Virus record (IMG/VR): IMGVR_UViG_3300035698_020838
Coordinates: 1 to 43,171 of that record
DNA length: 43,171 nt
Direction: 5' to 3' (one strand)
Source of the DNA: a virus
Shown here one piece after another: positions 6,039-15,300 of the stretch. Both the position numbers and the translations under genes were made by a program. The notes below the pieces were generated by a model. It saw only the letters and a list, made by a program, of their open reading frames with translations. It did no database searches and had not been told where the DNA came from. How positions within the stretch are numbered: the stretch's first letter is position 1; each line of letters starts with the position of its first letter.

Positions 6039-6129
6039 TTAACCTCTGATTTTGGTTTTATCATAATTTAAACCATAATCCATTTTTAAAGTTTCTAAAG
6101 CATCCTCAAAATTCTTTTTTATTATTCAT
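6039..6129 (-). pseudogene. Frame-interrupted 29-residue ORF at an A6 run
   Basis: ATG at 6129 is preceded by AAGGAGG, yet the frame stops after 7 codons (MNNKKEF). Removing one A from the AAAAAA run joins it to an open frame, NFEDALETLKMDYGLNYDKTKIRG, that ends exactly at the next gene's ribosome binding site. It may be a homopolymer error, a +1 frameshift or a decayed gene. Confidence 0.45.
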
Positions 6130-6131
6130 TT

Positions 6132-6311
6132 TTAAACCTCCTTAAAATTATTTATATTTGTTATTGTATTATTTTCTATTAAATACATTAATAAATATAT
6201 TTCTTTAATACTTAAATTAAAGCTTTGTTGTTCTCCCCTATTACAATTATTTTTTAAATTAAATTTATGTTGTCTTAATTTATAATATAGTTTACTTTCG
6301 TTTAAATTCAT
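6132..6311 (-). CDS. Hypothetical 59-residue Asn-rich protein
   Basis: ATG at 6311 overlaps the upstream stop as ATGA with GGAGGTT in front. The gene is extremely A+T-rich (AAT, TTA and ATA codons), and the protein is Asn/Leu-rich with one cysteine (NESKLYYKLRQHKFNLKNN). The final KEV codons form the next ribosome binding site. Family not recognised. Confidence 0.6.
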   Translation of the reverse strand: MNLNESKLYYKLRQHKFNLKNNCNRGEQQSFNLSIKEIYLLMYLIENNTITNINNFKEV

Positions 6312-6520
6312 TTATAACCTCCTAAAGTATCATTATGAACTAACACTATAAAACAAGTAAAAGGCAAAGACCTTTGCTTTAATAACCAATAATATTGCTT
6401 AAGCAAAGATTCTTTAAAAGAAGCAACAGTATATTTAATGTTACCAGCGACATCTTCGTAAATCAAAGCATAATCATTATAATGATTCTCTAACAAATAA
6501 GTTTTTAATTCTTGATTCAT
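6308..6520 (-). CDS. Hypothetical 70-residue protein
   Basis: ATG at 6520, with GGAGGTTATAAATAA upstream in the end of the preceding gene. It contains aromatic helices (YNDYALIYEDVAGNIKY) and a hydrophobic stretch (FTCFIVLV). It ends with LGGYK, like the preceding gene's VGGYK, because both encode a GGAGGTTATAAA ribosome binding site for their neighbour. Confidence 0.65.
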   Translation of the reverse strand: MNQELKTYLLENHYNDYALIYEDVAGNIKYTVASFKESLLKQYYWLLKQRSLPFTCFIVLVHNDTLGGYK

Positions 6521-6521
6521 T

Positions 6522-6734
6522 TTATTTATAACCTCCTACAGTAGTCTTATTAAACTTTCTAGGCATAGACCAAACCAAACCAGAACAACCATAAAAAAAT
6601 ATGAACGTAGCAAGATCACAGAAGAACAAAGCTAAATAAACCTCACTACAAGCCTTCTTAGAGCAAAGACTACCTAAATCACTAACAGATAATAAAGGCT
6701 CTTGCAAGCCTAGATCCTTACGAAAAACTACCAT
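6522..6734 (-). CDS. First early gene: 70-residue protein, leaderless
   Basis: I set the start at the ATG at 6734, about 27 nt from a TATA box at 6758-6765, as in leaderless archaeal messages; a GTG two codons earlier is possible. There is a hydrophobic segment at about residues 32-53 (VYLALFFCDLATFIFFYGCS) that could span the membrane, and four cysteines. As the first gene behind a palindromic operator-like site, it may be the immediate-early product. Family not recognised. Confidence 0.65.
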   Translation of the reverse strand: MVVFRKDLGLQEPLLSVSDLGSLCSKKACSEVYLALFFCDLATFIFFYGCSGLVWSMPRKFNKTTVGGYK

Positions 6735-6753
6735 AATCACTATAATGTGATTA
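6734..6753. promoter_or_regulatory. Palindromic operator candidate
   Basis: TAATCAC, six bases, then GTGATTA: a perfect 7-bp inverted repeat between the early TATA box and the start codon, where a bound repressor would block transcription start. Matching half-sites recur at 7041-7057. The binder is unknown; the AbrB-like or winged-helix proteins encoded here are candidates. Confidence 0.55.
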
Positions 6754-6757
6754 CTAC

Positions 6758-6765
6758 TATATAAA
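6758..6765 (-). promoter_or_regulatory. TATA box of the main leftward promoter
   Basis: The minus strand reads TTTATATA. The distance to the ATG at 6734 (about 27 nt) fits a leaderless archaeal promoter that would drive the long leftward microgene block. Confidence 0.65.
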
Positions 6766-7040
6766 TACTATGGTGATAAAACACACATATAAACAAAAAA
6801 AAAGTTACTACTAGTAAGTAAAAGTGACAAAAACAAAGAAACAAAGAAACACAAAGAAACAACAAACACACAGCCACACACAAAAACACAAATACTACTA
6901 ATAAGTACTAACACTCTGTAACCCTACTATGGAAGACAAGTTATAATGTTAGTTATGGTTAGCTATATATATATAGTGTGTTACATAAGCGAGATACAGA
7001 AATATACTACTGTATAAGTACACATCACACATATACAGTA

Positions 7041-7057
7041 GTGATTATAACAATCAC
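7041..7057. promoter_or_regulatory. Inverted repeat with the same half-site as the early operator
   Basis: GTGATT, five bases, AATCAC. The half-site equals that of the palindrome at 6734-6753, with the arms in the opposite order. TAGTGATTAT is present at both places on opposite strands. It suggests one regulator acting at both edges of the region. Confidence 0.45.
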
Positions 7058-7248
7058 AACCAAAGATCATAATACTGCAAGCAAAACACACAAAGATACT
7101 AACACTGCCAAAAGGTTTTAAGCAAAGACAACAACTATTAGGGGGTAGAGGAGAAAAAAACATAGTACAGTTATAAGAGACTACTTCACATTTATTTTTT
7201 TTTGTGTTTTTGTGTGTTATATACTTTCTTTGTGTGTTTTTTTTCCGA

Positions 7249-7260
7249 TATATTTATATA
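7249..7260 (+). promoter_or_regulatory. TATA box for the rightward late block
   Basis: The plus strand ends TTTATATA at 7253-7260, giving a predicted start near 7282, just before the first small ORFs. A second TATA-like stretch (GTATATAC) lies at 7264-7271. No other rightward promoter is evident before the terminase genes. Confidence 0.5.
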
Positions 7261-7287
7261 TGAGTATATACTTTAGTGTTTTGTGAT

Positions 7288-7344
7288 ATGTTTTGGTCGA
7301 TTGATGGTGATGGCTTCCTTTATGAGGAAGAGGATGACGATTAG
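7288..7344 (+). CDS. 18-residue acidic micropeptide (doubtful)
   Basis: An ATG just after the predicted transcript start encodes MFWSIDGDGFLYEEEDDD and stops. It could be a leaderless leader peptide or chance. No ribosome binding site. Confidence 0.25.
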   Translation: MFWSIDGDGFLYEEEDDD

Positions 7345-7358
7345 TGGGTTGTTGTTTT

Positions 7359-7511
7359 ATGGGTAAGCTTCAGTGTATTAGACGTAGTAATGGTACTTGT
7401 GTTTTCTTGGTTTATATTCCTGTTGAAGCGGTTGAAAGGGCTTGTTTGGTTAAGGGTGATGAATTGTTTTTTGAGGTTAAGGGTGTTCGGAGGATTGAGT
7501 TTCATGGATGA
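7359..7511 (+). CDS. AbrB/SpoVT-like swapped-hairpin DNA-binding protein
   Basis: A 50-residue protein matching the AbrB/MazE fold pattern: a polar start, VFLVYIPVEAVERACLVKGD in the centre (strand, IP-x-x-x, helix, then KGD turn) and a last strand FFEVKGVRRIEF. Such proteins bind DNA as dimers and often regulate transcription. It is the first recognisable gene of the rightward block and overlaps the next by 8 nt, so it may control its own promoter region. No strong ribosome binding site. I infer the family from motif shape. Confidence 0.55.
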   Translation: MGKLQCIRRSNGTCVFLVYIPVEAVERACLVKGDELFFEVKGVRRIEFHG

Positions 7512-7902
7512 GATTACGGTTGATGAGTTGGATGGGGTTGATGGGGATGTTTCGGTTAGGTCTGATAAGGCGATTGTTTTGTCTGAGGAGAAGTTGGCTT
7601 GTTTGGAGAAGGATTTGTCTTTGCCTGTTAATGCTCAGAAGCAGTTAGCTGCTAAGGTGAAGTTGTTTTTGGATGCTGGTATTACTCGTGAGTTGGCTGA
7701 TAAGGGTTATTTGTCTGATTATACTCGTCGTTGGGTTCATCTTTATAATTCTTTGTTGGATTCTATTCAGAAGTCTTTGTTTGGTGATAAGTCTGTTTCT
7801 CTTCATTTGCATAAGGTTTCTCATGCTCATATTGCTTCTAAGATTAAGGAGTTTGCTTCTGATGAGATTTTGGATGTTGAGGATTTTAAAGGGAAAAAAT
7901 AA
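7504..7902 (+). CDS. Candidate small terminase subunit, 132 residues
   Basis: The start is the ATG at 7504 (MDEITVDELDG), overlapping the AbrB-like stop, with GGAGG 12 nt upstream. The 38-codon upstream extension is in the AbrB-like gene and should be dropped. The protein is acidic at the start and then helical, with KQLAAKVKLFLDAGITRELA and YLSDYTRRWVHLYNSLLD, which could form a helix-turn-helix and oligomer core. Position directly before the large terminase, overlapping by one base, is the main reason for the call. Confidence 0.5.
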   Translation: MDEITVDELDGVDGDVSVRSDKAIVLSEEKLACLEKDLSLPVNAQKQLAAKVKLFLDAGITRELADKGYLSDYTRRWVHLYNSLLDSIQKSLFGDKSVSLHLHKVSHAHIASKIKEFASDEILDVEDFKGKK

Positions 7903-9446
7903 TGGTTCATCATTTAGTTAATAAGATTACGCCTGAAATGGTTCAATCAACTAATGATAAGTTTAACGCTTGGGACAGAGTTATAAGAGAAGAATTATTT
8001 GATAAGGAAGGTTGTGAGCGAGAAGTTTATTCTTTGTTGAAAGATCCGACTATTTACATGTATGCTTTCTTTAAGAATAAGGATGGGGGTGCTATGCGTC
8101 TTTACACTTATCAGGATATCATCATTAACGATGTTCATAAGAAGATTATCTTCGCTGCGGCTAATCAGATTGGTAAGTCGGTGACTCTTTGTTGTAAGGC
8201 GTTACATTTTGCTTTGTTGAACCCTGGTAAAACTGTTTTGATGACTTCTAAGACTATGCCTCAGTCAAAAGACTTGTTACGTGAGATTAAGCGTTTATTA
8301 CAGTCTTCGGTGTTGGATTATAAGGCTCAGATTGGTGATTCTGAGAATAAGACTGAGATTTATTTTAAGCATTATGATTCTAATGGTTTAGAGTTGTCTC
8401 AGTCTAGGATTATCTGTGTTCCTGCTACTGAGGCTGCTCTTGGTTACCCTGCTGATTTGTTGTTGGAGGATGAGTTGGCGTTCTATGATAATGGTCATTA
8501 CTTCCATTTCCAGATTGCTCAGCCTCGGACTTATACTACTAAAGGTCAGATTATGACTTTTAGTAATCCTAATGGTCGTCAGGGGATTTATTGGGAGTTG
8601 TGGGGTGATGAGGATTATAATCGTTACAACTTTAACTTCTTGGATTGTCCTACTAACACTGTGGAAGAGTATGATAAGCTTAAGGCTAAGCTTACGCAGG
8701 AGGAGTTTGATTCGACTGTCGCAGGTGTTTTCACTGCTCCTGCGAGAGGGTATTTTTCTCGTTCTGAGATTGATGGTAGTTTGGATGAGGATTTGTCTGA
8801 GTTAAAAATGGTTGGTAAGCAACCGTTCTTCTTCTTGGATGTGGGTGCTAAGCATGATCAGTGCGTGTTAATAGGTGGTTTTGTTGAGAAGCATCAGGAT
8901 TGGGAGTTGAACGAGTTAATGGAGGCGTTCATACCTATAATAAAGGTTTATCCTGTTGGTTATCCTATTAGTCGGGTTGCTGGAGTGGATGTGGATGAGG
9001 GTGATGGTTGGCACTTTGAGAAGCCGGTAAAAGATTATTTGTCTGAGTGGCAGACTGAAGGGGTTCAACCAATCTTTGGTTATGATATCACTGGTAATGA
9101 GGGTATGAGGGCTTTGTTTGAGGCGATGAAGATTTATGCTTTGGACATAAACTTTGCTGGGCCTAATAAGTCTGGTTATTATCAGCGGTTCAAGTATTTC
9201 ATGGAGAAAGGACTTTTACACAGGGTTAAGTGTGATGATTGGGTTGCTCAGGCTTCCACGTTGATTGTGACTAAGAGTGCTCGTGGGTACTTGTTGATTA
9301 ACGCTGCTAGTAAGAGTGCTAGTGGTGGAGCTGCTAAGGATGCTAAGTTGAAGAAGATTCCTGATGATTGCATGGATGCGACTGCTGGGTTCATTCATTT
9401 GGCTGATGATCCTGATTACATTCCTTATAGTATCAAAATAATATAG
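7902..9446 (+). CDS. terL: Terminase large subunit (DNA packaging ATPase/nuclease)
   Basis: A 514-residue protein with the standard two-domain layout. The ATPase has Walker A AAANQIGKS (85-93), Walker B LLLEDE (186-191) and coupling motif TFSNPNG (219-225). The RNase H-like nuclease has FFLDVGAKHD (D313), DITGNEG and DDCMDATAG near the C-terminus, where the three acidic residues would bind metal. It docks on the portal and pumps DNA into the capsid. Length is normal for the family. The start ATG shares one base with the previous stop. Confidence 0.93.
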   Translation: MVHHLVNKITPEMVQSTNDKFNAWDRVIREELFDKEGCEREVYSLLKDPTIYMYAFFKNKDGGAMRLYTYQDIIINDVHKKIIFAAANQIGKSVTLCCKALHFALLNPGKTVLMTSKTMPQSKDLLREIKRLLQSSVLDYKAQIGDSENKTEIYFKHYDSNGLELSQSRIICVPATEAALGYPADLLLEDELAFYDNGHYFHFQIAQPRTYTTKGQIMTFSNPNGRQGIYWELWGDEDYNRYNFNFLDCPTNTVEEYDKLKAKLTQEEFDSTVAGVFTAPARGYFSRSEIDGSLDEDLSELKMVGKQPFFFLDVGAKHDQCVLIGGFVEKHQDWELNELMEAFIPIIKVYPVGYPISRVAGVDVDEGDGWHFEKPVKDYLSEWQTEGVQPIFGYDITGNEGMRALFEAMKIYALDINFAGPNKSGYYQRFKYFMEKGLLHRVKCDDWVAQASTLIVTKSARGYLLINAASKSASGGAAKDAKLKKIPDDCMDATAGFIHLADDPDYIPYSIKII

Positions 9447-9461
9447 TTGGAGGCGGTTTAA

Positions 9462-9884
9462 ATGGATAAGAAGAGTTTGAAAGGAGTTAAGAGTGTTAAA
9501 AAAGTAGGGGTTAATGATAAGGTGTTGTCATCTGATGAACACATGGGTTTACAAGAGTTTTTGAAGTTGCAGCGTAGTTATAAGCGTCAATTCTTGACTC
9601 GTTTGTACACTGGGGCTGAGTTAAAAGAGATTCGTCGGCAGTTAGCTGCTAAGCCACAAAACATTTCTATGTTGTGGTATGGTCAGCCTTTCAACAATGA
9701 GTTGTTGTCGATGGAGCATGCGTTGAAGGAGAACGCTTACTTCGAGTTATTAACGGAGGAGGAGCGTATGAAGGCTGGTTTAGTTGCAGCTGGTTACACT
9801 AAAAAGGATTTTGAGCTTTTAATGATTAAGAATCGTTTTAAAAGGGTTTTTAAAAAGGTGGATATTCCTTCTTATCTAGGATGA
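9462..9884 (+). CDS. Hypothetical 140-residue protein of the packaging module
   Basis: ATG at 9462 with GGAGG 11 nt upstream. Basic N-terminus, then helices containing EFLKLQRSYKRQFLTRLYTG and a C-terminal basic helix (NRFKRVFKKVD). It lies between terminase and portal, so a packaging or portal-associated role is likely from position only. Confidence 0.7.
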   Translation: MDKKSLKGVKSVKKVGVNDKVLSSDEHMGLQEFLKLQRSYKRQFLTRLYTGAELKEIRRQLAAKPQNISMLWYGQPFNNELLSMEHALKENAYFELLTEEERMKAGLVAAGYTKKDFELLMIKNRFKRVFKKVDIPSYLG

Positions 9885-9894
9885 GGTTTCAAAA

Positions 9895-10194
9895 ATGAAA
9901 AAATATTTATATGCGTTGTGTCATAAAGCTTATCAATTGCTGAAGAGTCCTCTTAATAGGGTTAAGAATACTCATCAGTTATTCGTGCAGATTGAAAGTC
10001 CTTTGAATCCTTACAGGGTTTTTAAGACTTGGTGTTTGGATGTTTTACAGTATGGTTTTGTAGCTGAAATCATTAGGCTTTCCTTACTTGGTTATAAGGG
10101 TTTTGGGTATTCTATAGTTATGATTATTTGTTTTGGTTTGATGCGATGGTTTTGGCTTGACATCATTAAAGAAACAAGGCATGCAATAAAATGA
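9895..10194 (+). CDS. Small membrane protein, 99 residues
   Basis: It has a basic N-terminus and a hydrophobic C-terminal part (about residues 70-90, FGYSIVMIICFGLMRWFWL) likely to span the membrane once, with a weaker hydrophobic stretch before it (YGFVAEIIRLSLLGY). Its place between terminase and portal is unusual for a membrane protein. Function unknown. Confidence 0.65.
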   Translation: MKKYLYALCHKAYQLLKSPLNRVKNTHQLFVQIESPLNPYRVFKTWCLDVLQYGFVAEIIRLSLLGYKGFGYSIVMIICFGLMRWFWLDIIKETRHAIK

Positions 10195-10218
10195 TTTCAC
10201 TAACGAGAGGCAATTAAT

Positions 10219-12081
10219 ATGACTGGTTATCTTTCACAACTATTTAATCAGGTTACAACTGATCCGACTCAAGACAAGAATAAGCATCTTCCGATGCTTA
10301 ACACTATCACTAAGACTTTCGCTAATTATTTCTCTGCTTTCGGGCAGGTTCGTAAGAAGATGTCTTTGATGCGTTGGGCTAAGGCTACGCCTGAGTTAAT
10401 GGCTCTTACGTCTAAAGTTTCGAAGGATATTGTTTATCGTTATCACTTCGAAAACGTTGCTCCTAATACGAGTGGTCGTAATAAGTTGATGGCTGCAGAG
10501 CGGTTCGCATCCATGGTTGGTTTGAAGAGGGTTATGTTATCTCAGGCTCAAGACGTGTTGATTACTGGTGAGGGTTATGGTTGGCTTGGAAAAGTCAAGG
10601 ATGAGGTCGTTGAGAAAGAGGTTCAGAAGCTTATTCGTAAGGAAATGTCTTTGAATCGGTCTGAACAAAAAATTGTTAGTTCTAAAATCTTAGAGGGTTT
10701 AAAGGCTCAGATAGGTTTCACTCCTGGTGAGGGGTTTGATGAGGATGTTTTGAAGCCTCGTAAGTATCGTTACGTTGCATCTAGCACGATGGAGATTATC
10801 CACGACCAATACGATGTGTTAGAGTACTTTCAAGTAGTGGGTATGAATCGTGAGAAGTTTAGCACTAATGAAATTGTTCGTTTCTCATTCATGGACTTGG
10901 ACGGTAAGATTAATGGTTTCACACCTGTGGAGTCTATCTTGGTTCAATTAGAGTTATTACGTCAAATGTGGCAGAATCAGTTGGCTTATTATAATAATGG
11001 TGGGGCTCCTGACATGGCTTTCATCTTGAAGAATGGTAAGGTGGGTGATCCTGCTTATACTAGGATTGAGGAGACTTTGCAGAAGTACAAGGTCGTGGAG
11101 AATAAGCATGGGAACTTGTTATTCACTGGTGACTTGGATATTAAAGAGTTGCAGCAATTAGATAAGATGCAGTTCATGGACTCAGGCCTTTACATAACTG
11201 GTTTGTTGGCTATGCAGTGGGAAGTTCCAAGGAGTAGTATTCCGTTCATAGTGGGTGGGGCTAACACGAAGGATGATACTGGTGGTAATTCTGAGAAGGG
11301 TTATTGGCGTAACATCGAGTTTGCTCAAGAGGTGTTCTCTGAGATTATGAATACTCAGTTATGGATCCCTTATTTCGGCGTTAAAATCGTCTTTGAGAAT
11401 TCTTATGTTCAACAAGACGTACAAGTAGAAACTGCTCTTAATTTGAAGTACAACAACATTTTAAATGTTGATAACATTTTGTCTAAGAGTGGGGTGAAGT
11501 TGAATAAGGATAAGCGTATGAAGTTGTTAAACATTAACTCTGAAGACGTGGAAGACCTTGAACCATTAGAAGATCCTCTTAGCATGGATAATCCTATTAA
11601 TCAGCAAGATGATTTATCTAACGCTGATGTGAATGATACAACTGAAAAAGCTAATGTTTCTAAGCGTAAGAAGGCTGAGCAAACAGCTACTAATAATAGT
11701 CGTGGTAAACCTACTGGTGTGGGTAAAGAGAAGTCTCAGAAGTTGGTTGAAGAGAAACCAGTTGTTAAACCTGAGGTTGTGCCTCCGCCTAAAGCTGAAG
11801 TGGTCACAGAACTCACTTCTGAAGCGGAAAGTGATTATAAGGAAGACATCATTGGTATTGACGCTTTAAAAGTTGATTTCAAGGATTTCGTGAAGTTCTA
11901 TGCGACTGATAAGGGGTTTAATAATAATCCTCCGAAAATTTTTATGCGTAGTAATGATAAGAAGACGACTTTTGTGTATAAGTCATCTGACTTTGTTTAT
12001 AAGACTACTATTACTAACGAGGTTTTAAATCAGAAGAGGGCGTTGTTGATGAATTTGTCTAACAACGTATTTCAATTATGA
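10219..12081 (+). CDS. Portal protein
   Basis: A 620-residue protein directly after the terminase region. Features include AQDVLITGEGYGWLG in the wing region, VGMNREKFSTNEIVRFSF, and a helical stem segment with PVESILVQLELLRQMWQNQLAYYNNGGAPD, a pattern typical of HK97/SPP1-type portals. A low-complexity Lys/Glu/Pro linker (about 455-560) and a small C-terminal domain follow. The portal ring sits at one capsid vertex and is the DNA gate. GAGAGGCAATTAAT precedes the ATG. Confidence 0.88.
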   Translation: MTGYLSQLFNQVTTDPTQDKNKHLPMLNTITKTFANYFSAFGQVRKKMSLMRWAKATPELMALTSKVSKDIVYRYHFENVAPNTSGRNKLMAAERFASMVGLKRVMLSQAQDVLITGEGYGWLGKVKDEVVEKEVQKLIRKEMSLNRSEQKIVSSKILEGLKAQIGFTPGEGFDEDVLKPRKYRYVASSTMEIIHDQYDVLEYFQVVGMNREKFSTNEIVRFSFMDLDGKINGFTPVESILVQLELLRQMWQNQLAYYNNGGAPDMAFILKNGKVGDPAYTRIEETLQKYKVVENKHGNLLFTGDLDIKELQQLDKMQFMDSGLYITGLLAMQWEVPRSSIPFIVGGANTKDDTGGNSEKGYWRNIEFAQEVFSEIMNTQLWIPYFGVKIVFENSYVQQDVQVETALNLKYNNILNVDNILSKSGVKLNKDKRMKLLNINSEDVEDLEPLEDPLSMDNPINQQDDLSNADVNDTTEKANVSKRKKAEQTATNNSRGKPTGVGKEKSQKLVEEKPVVKPEVVPPPKAEVVTELTSEAESDYKEDIIGIDALKVDFKDFVKFYATDKGFNNNPPKIFMRSNDKKTTFVYKSSDFVYKTTITNEVLNQKRALLMNLSNNVFQL

Positions 12082-12308
12082 GTGATTTATTCAGCATATT
12101 TGGTTATACGATGGTTGTGGAGAATGATTCTCAGGGTAAGGCTATATACGTTGGAGAGGCGGTTCCTGGTTCTGATAAGGGTGAGTTGGTTTGGCGTATT
12201 AGGAAGCATACTTATAGTGGTAGTTTCTTAACTGATATTCAGTGGGCTGAGGGTAACACTACTTTTAATAAGGAGTGGGATGAGCGTGCTACTTATAGTT
12301 ATAGTTAG
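12078..12308 (+). CDS. 76-residue protein, tail-fibre-associated type
   Basis: It overlaps the portal stop by 4 nt. The sequence pattern (KAIYVGEAVPG, ELVWRIRKHTYSG, TDIQWAEGNTTFNKEWDERATY) resembles small proteins found near fibre genes in many uncultured tailed phages; I recall the pattern, not a named family. It lies directly before the fibre-like giant protein, consistent with that link. Confidence 0.6.
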   Translation: MSDLFSIFGYTMVVENDSQGKAIYVGEAVPGSDKGELVWRIRKHTYSGSFLTDIQWAEGNTTFNKEWDERATYSYS

Positions 12309-12322
12309 GAGGATTTAAGAAA

Positions 12323-15300
12323 TTGAGAAAGTTAATCATTTCAATGTGGGTTTTACTGTTTTTGTTAGTTCCTATTACTTATGCTCTTGAGTTTAACACT
12401 GTTTGGAATCCTTGGACTCAAAAACTTGATTATTATGTTGGTAGTAATTTTTCTGGTAACAATATTTCTGCTGATTATATTTACGCTGATTACTTTATTG
12501 GTGATGGGAGTGGATTAACTAATGTTTCTGCTACTATGACTAGTGTTGATGATTGGATAATTATTTCTGGTAGTAATATTTCTTGGAATGAATCTAAGGG
12601 TAATGCTTCTTATATTAATTTTGATTCTAAGTCTAGTTGGAATAAAACTCAGTTTTTGAATGGCTTGGTTGCATCTATTAATAATACTTGGCTTAACACA
12701 TTATTTTATCTTAAATCTGAGATTAATACTATCATCTCTTCTGTTATAACTAATACTTCTGCTGATAACGTTACTCAAGGAGATCAAATTGATATTCTTG
12801 ACTCAGCTATACTTGACTTCGTTAATAAGTCTGGTGATACTATGACTGGAGCTTTAAACCTTAATTATAGTGGTTTAGAAAATGTTTATGAAAACAGCTT
12901 CGTCGTAGCTAAGAGTGGTGGAGATTACAGTACTATTCAAGGAGCAATAAATAGTATTTCTGATAATGCTGCGAATAAACCTTACGTAATACAAATTTAT
13001 CCTGGAACTTACACAGAAAACATTACGATGGAAGACTTTGTTTCTTTAGATGGTGTTGGTAAAAGAGGAGACGTAATTATAGATGGAACAATTACATTTG
13101 CTTCTGATGCAGGTGATGAAGCTCAAATAATAGATTTAACAGTGAAACACACCACTACAACTACAGGGCTTGATTTAATAACTTCTCCTGATAGTACAGG
13201 AAGACATTCTGCTTGGAATACTATTTTAAGTTTAACTAATACAGACGCAGGGGATGTTGGAACACTCATAGATGATAATGGTGGGACTTTTAGGATAAAA
13301 AATAGTAAATTAGTTTATAACTTTGATGGGAATGCAAGTGGAACAAATACTCATTACATCATAGATTTTGCTGGAACTATGAATTATGATATTTTAGATA
13401 GTGAATTTGATTTCGACGTGGATGATGTTGATGATACAGTTGTGGGAATAAACGAAGCAATAGCTGGAACTATAACAGAAAGTCATATGATAAATTCTAT
13501 TGTTCATATAAGTTTAAATGATGCAGGTTATTCTGGTCTTTGTGGATTTTTATATTTACATGGTGCAGGTGCAGAAAAATATTATCAATCAAATCATATT
13601 CATTTGGAAAGTTTAGGTGGTGGAACAGCTTACGGTATTTACATTGATACATCAGGAAATAATGGTGAAGTCCATACGACTGCTAACGCAATAGAAATTA
13701 TTGGCTTTACTAATAATTATGGTATAAATACAGGTATAGGTGACAAAGTATTTTCTCATTTTGATGATGTTGTAGCAGATGGTAATACTGGAACTGGAAC
13801 TGTTACAGCTGTTCAGAGTCCTAGCGACGGAAATTTATTGGTTACAGGAAACATATCTACTACAAACTTAGTTTCCATTAATCTTGAAGGAGACCTTGAT
13901 GGAACAGGTTTTAATATTACTGCCAATACTTTTATTGGTTCTTTAACAGGTGCTTCTAGTGTTGCTACAACTGATAATAATACTCAAGGAACTCAGATAT
14001 CTACTGAGGTGGCGTTACAGTTAGCGAATAACAATACTCTTGCTGGTGAGACTGATGAAAACCTTGTTAGAATAGAAATAGTTAATGCTTCTCAGATTGC
14101 TGATAACAATACTCTTGCTGGTGAGACTGATGAAAACCTTGCTAGAATAGAAATAGTTAATTCTACTGAGAATACTAATAATGGCACTCAAGGAACACAG
14201 ATTTCTACTCTTGACACAAAAGTTGATGGTGTTAATGCTTCAAAGGCTGGAACTGGTTCTAAGACTTGTAGTGGAACAGAGTTATTACAAAATGCTTCGA
14301 CTAATATTAGTGGTATTTTTGGTGATTGTCTTGCTCCTGCTGGTGGTGGAACAGTTACAAGCATTGGAACGCCTGATGCATATTTAGTTGGAGGTCCAAT
14401 TACTAGTGCAGGAAATATAACTTTTAATGATACTAAATTAAATGCTACGATTGATGCTAGGAGTAGTTCTTTTACTTATTCTGATTACTTTGATCAAGCT
14501 CTTAACATTTCTAGTGATGTGACTCATGCAGAATTTGATTTGGCTGATAACAGTGACTCGATGAAGTTCAGGTTAGATGGAACTAACATATTGGTTAATT
14601 GGACTGATGGAATACTCATACTTAAAAGTGAGGAAGCAAACACTATCGTTCAGATTGGTAAGAATGATGCAAGTGGAAGTGGAACTGGCACTCTAAGAAT
14701 TTATGATGATAGCGGTGCTTATTACACTGATTTCACACAAGATGATAGTACTATGAGTATTAATCCTGAGACTAGTGCAGCTCACGTTCAGTTCGTAATG
14801 GCAGCAGGAGACTTTTCTATTACAACTACTGATGATGCTAATATGCTTCACATGGAGGGTAGCACTCAAAAACTCGGTATAGGTGACTCTACTCCTGATG
14901 AAAAGTTGAGCATTGTTGGTGGTAACATTGATTTAAACACTGGTAACATCACAGCTATAGATATCGCTACTGCTAACACTTTTATTGGTGCTTTAACTGG
15001 CACTGCTAGTATTGCTACTCTTTGGGCTAGTGTTAGTTCATTTCAAGCGTTATGGTTTTCAGATGCCTCTGATGTTTTAACTTTTAATGAAGCAAAGTTA
15101 AACACTACTATTGACGCTAGAGACACAGATACTACTTATACTGCAGGTGGAACTTTATTACAATTAACTGGAACAGAGTTTAGTTTCGATGAAGGAACAC
15201 TTACAGACGAAAACCTTTGTAACTATGAAAGTACAGGCACACAACTCGACTGTGATAACACTCTTGATGCTAGTGGTCAATGTACAGGTGATGTTTGTGG

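Larger units (their letters stand above)
6741..7287. other. Divergent intergenic control region, possible origin
   Basis: About 550 bp with no credible gene between the leftward early and rightward late blocks. It holds iterated ACAAAGAAAC (three copies, 6833-6860), a long A/C-rich plus strand, a 17-bp inverted repeat pair (6876-6892 and 7201-7217), TATA boxes on both strands, and GTGATT half-sites. It is the largest non-coding stretch, so it is a candidate for replication start as well as promoter control. A 60-codon leftward ORF inside it looks spurious. Confidence 0.6.

Noticed and set aside
6981-7163. 60-codon leftward ORF in the control region
   Set aside because: No ribosome binding site or well-placed TATA box, odd Cys/Phe-rich composition, and it lies in a repeat-rich A/C tract where long open frames arise by chance.
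7673-7921. 82-codon hydrophobic rightward ORF inside the candidate small terminase
   Set aside because: Out-of-frame reading of T-rich codons gives Leu/Ile runs; no binding site.
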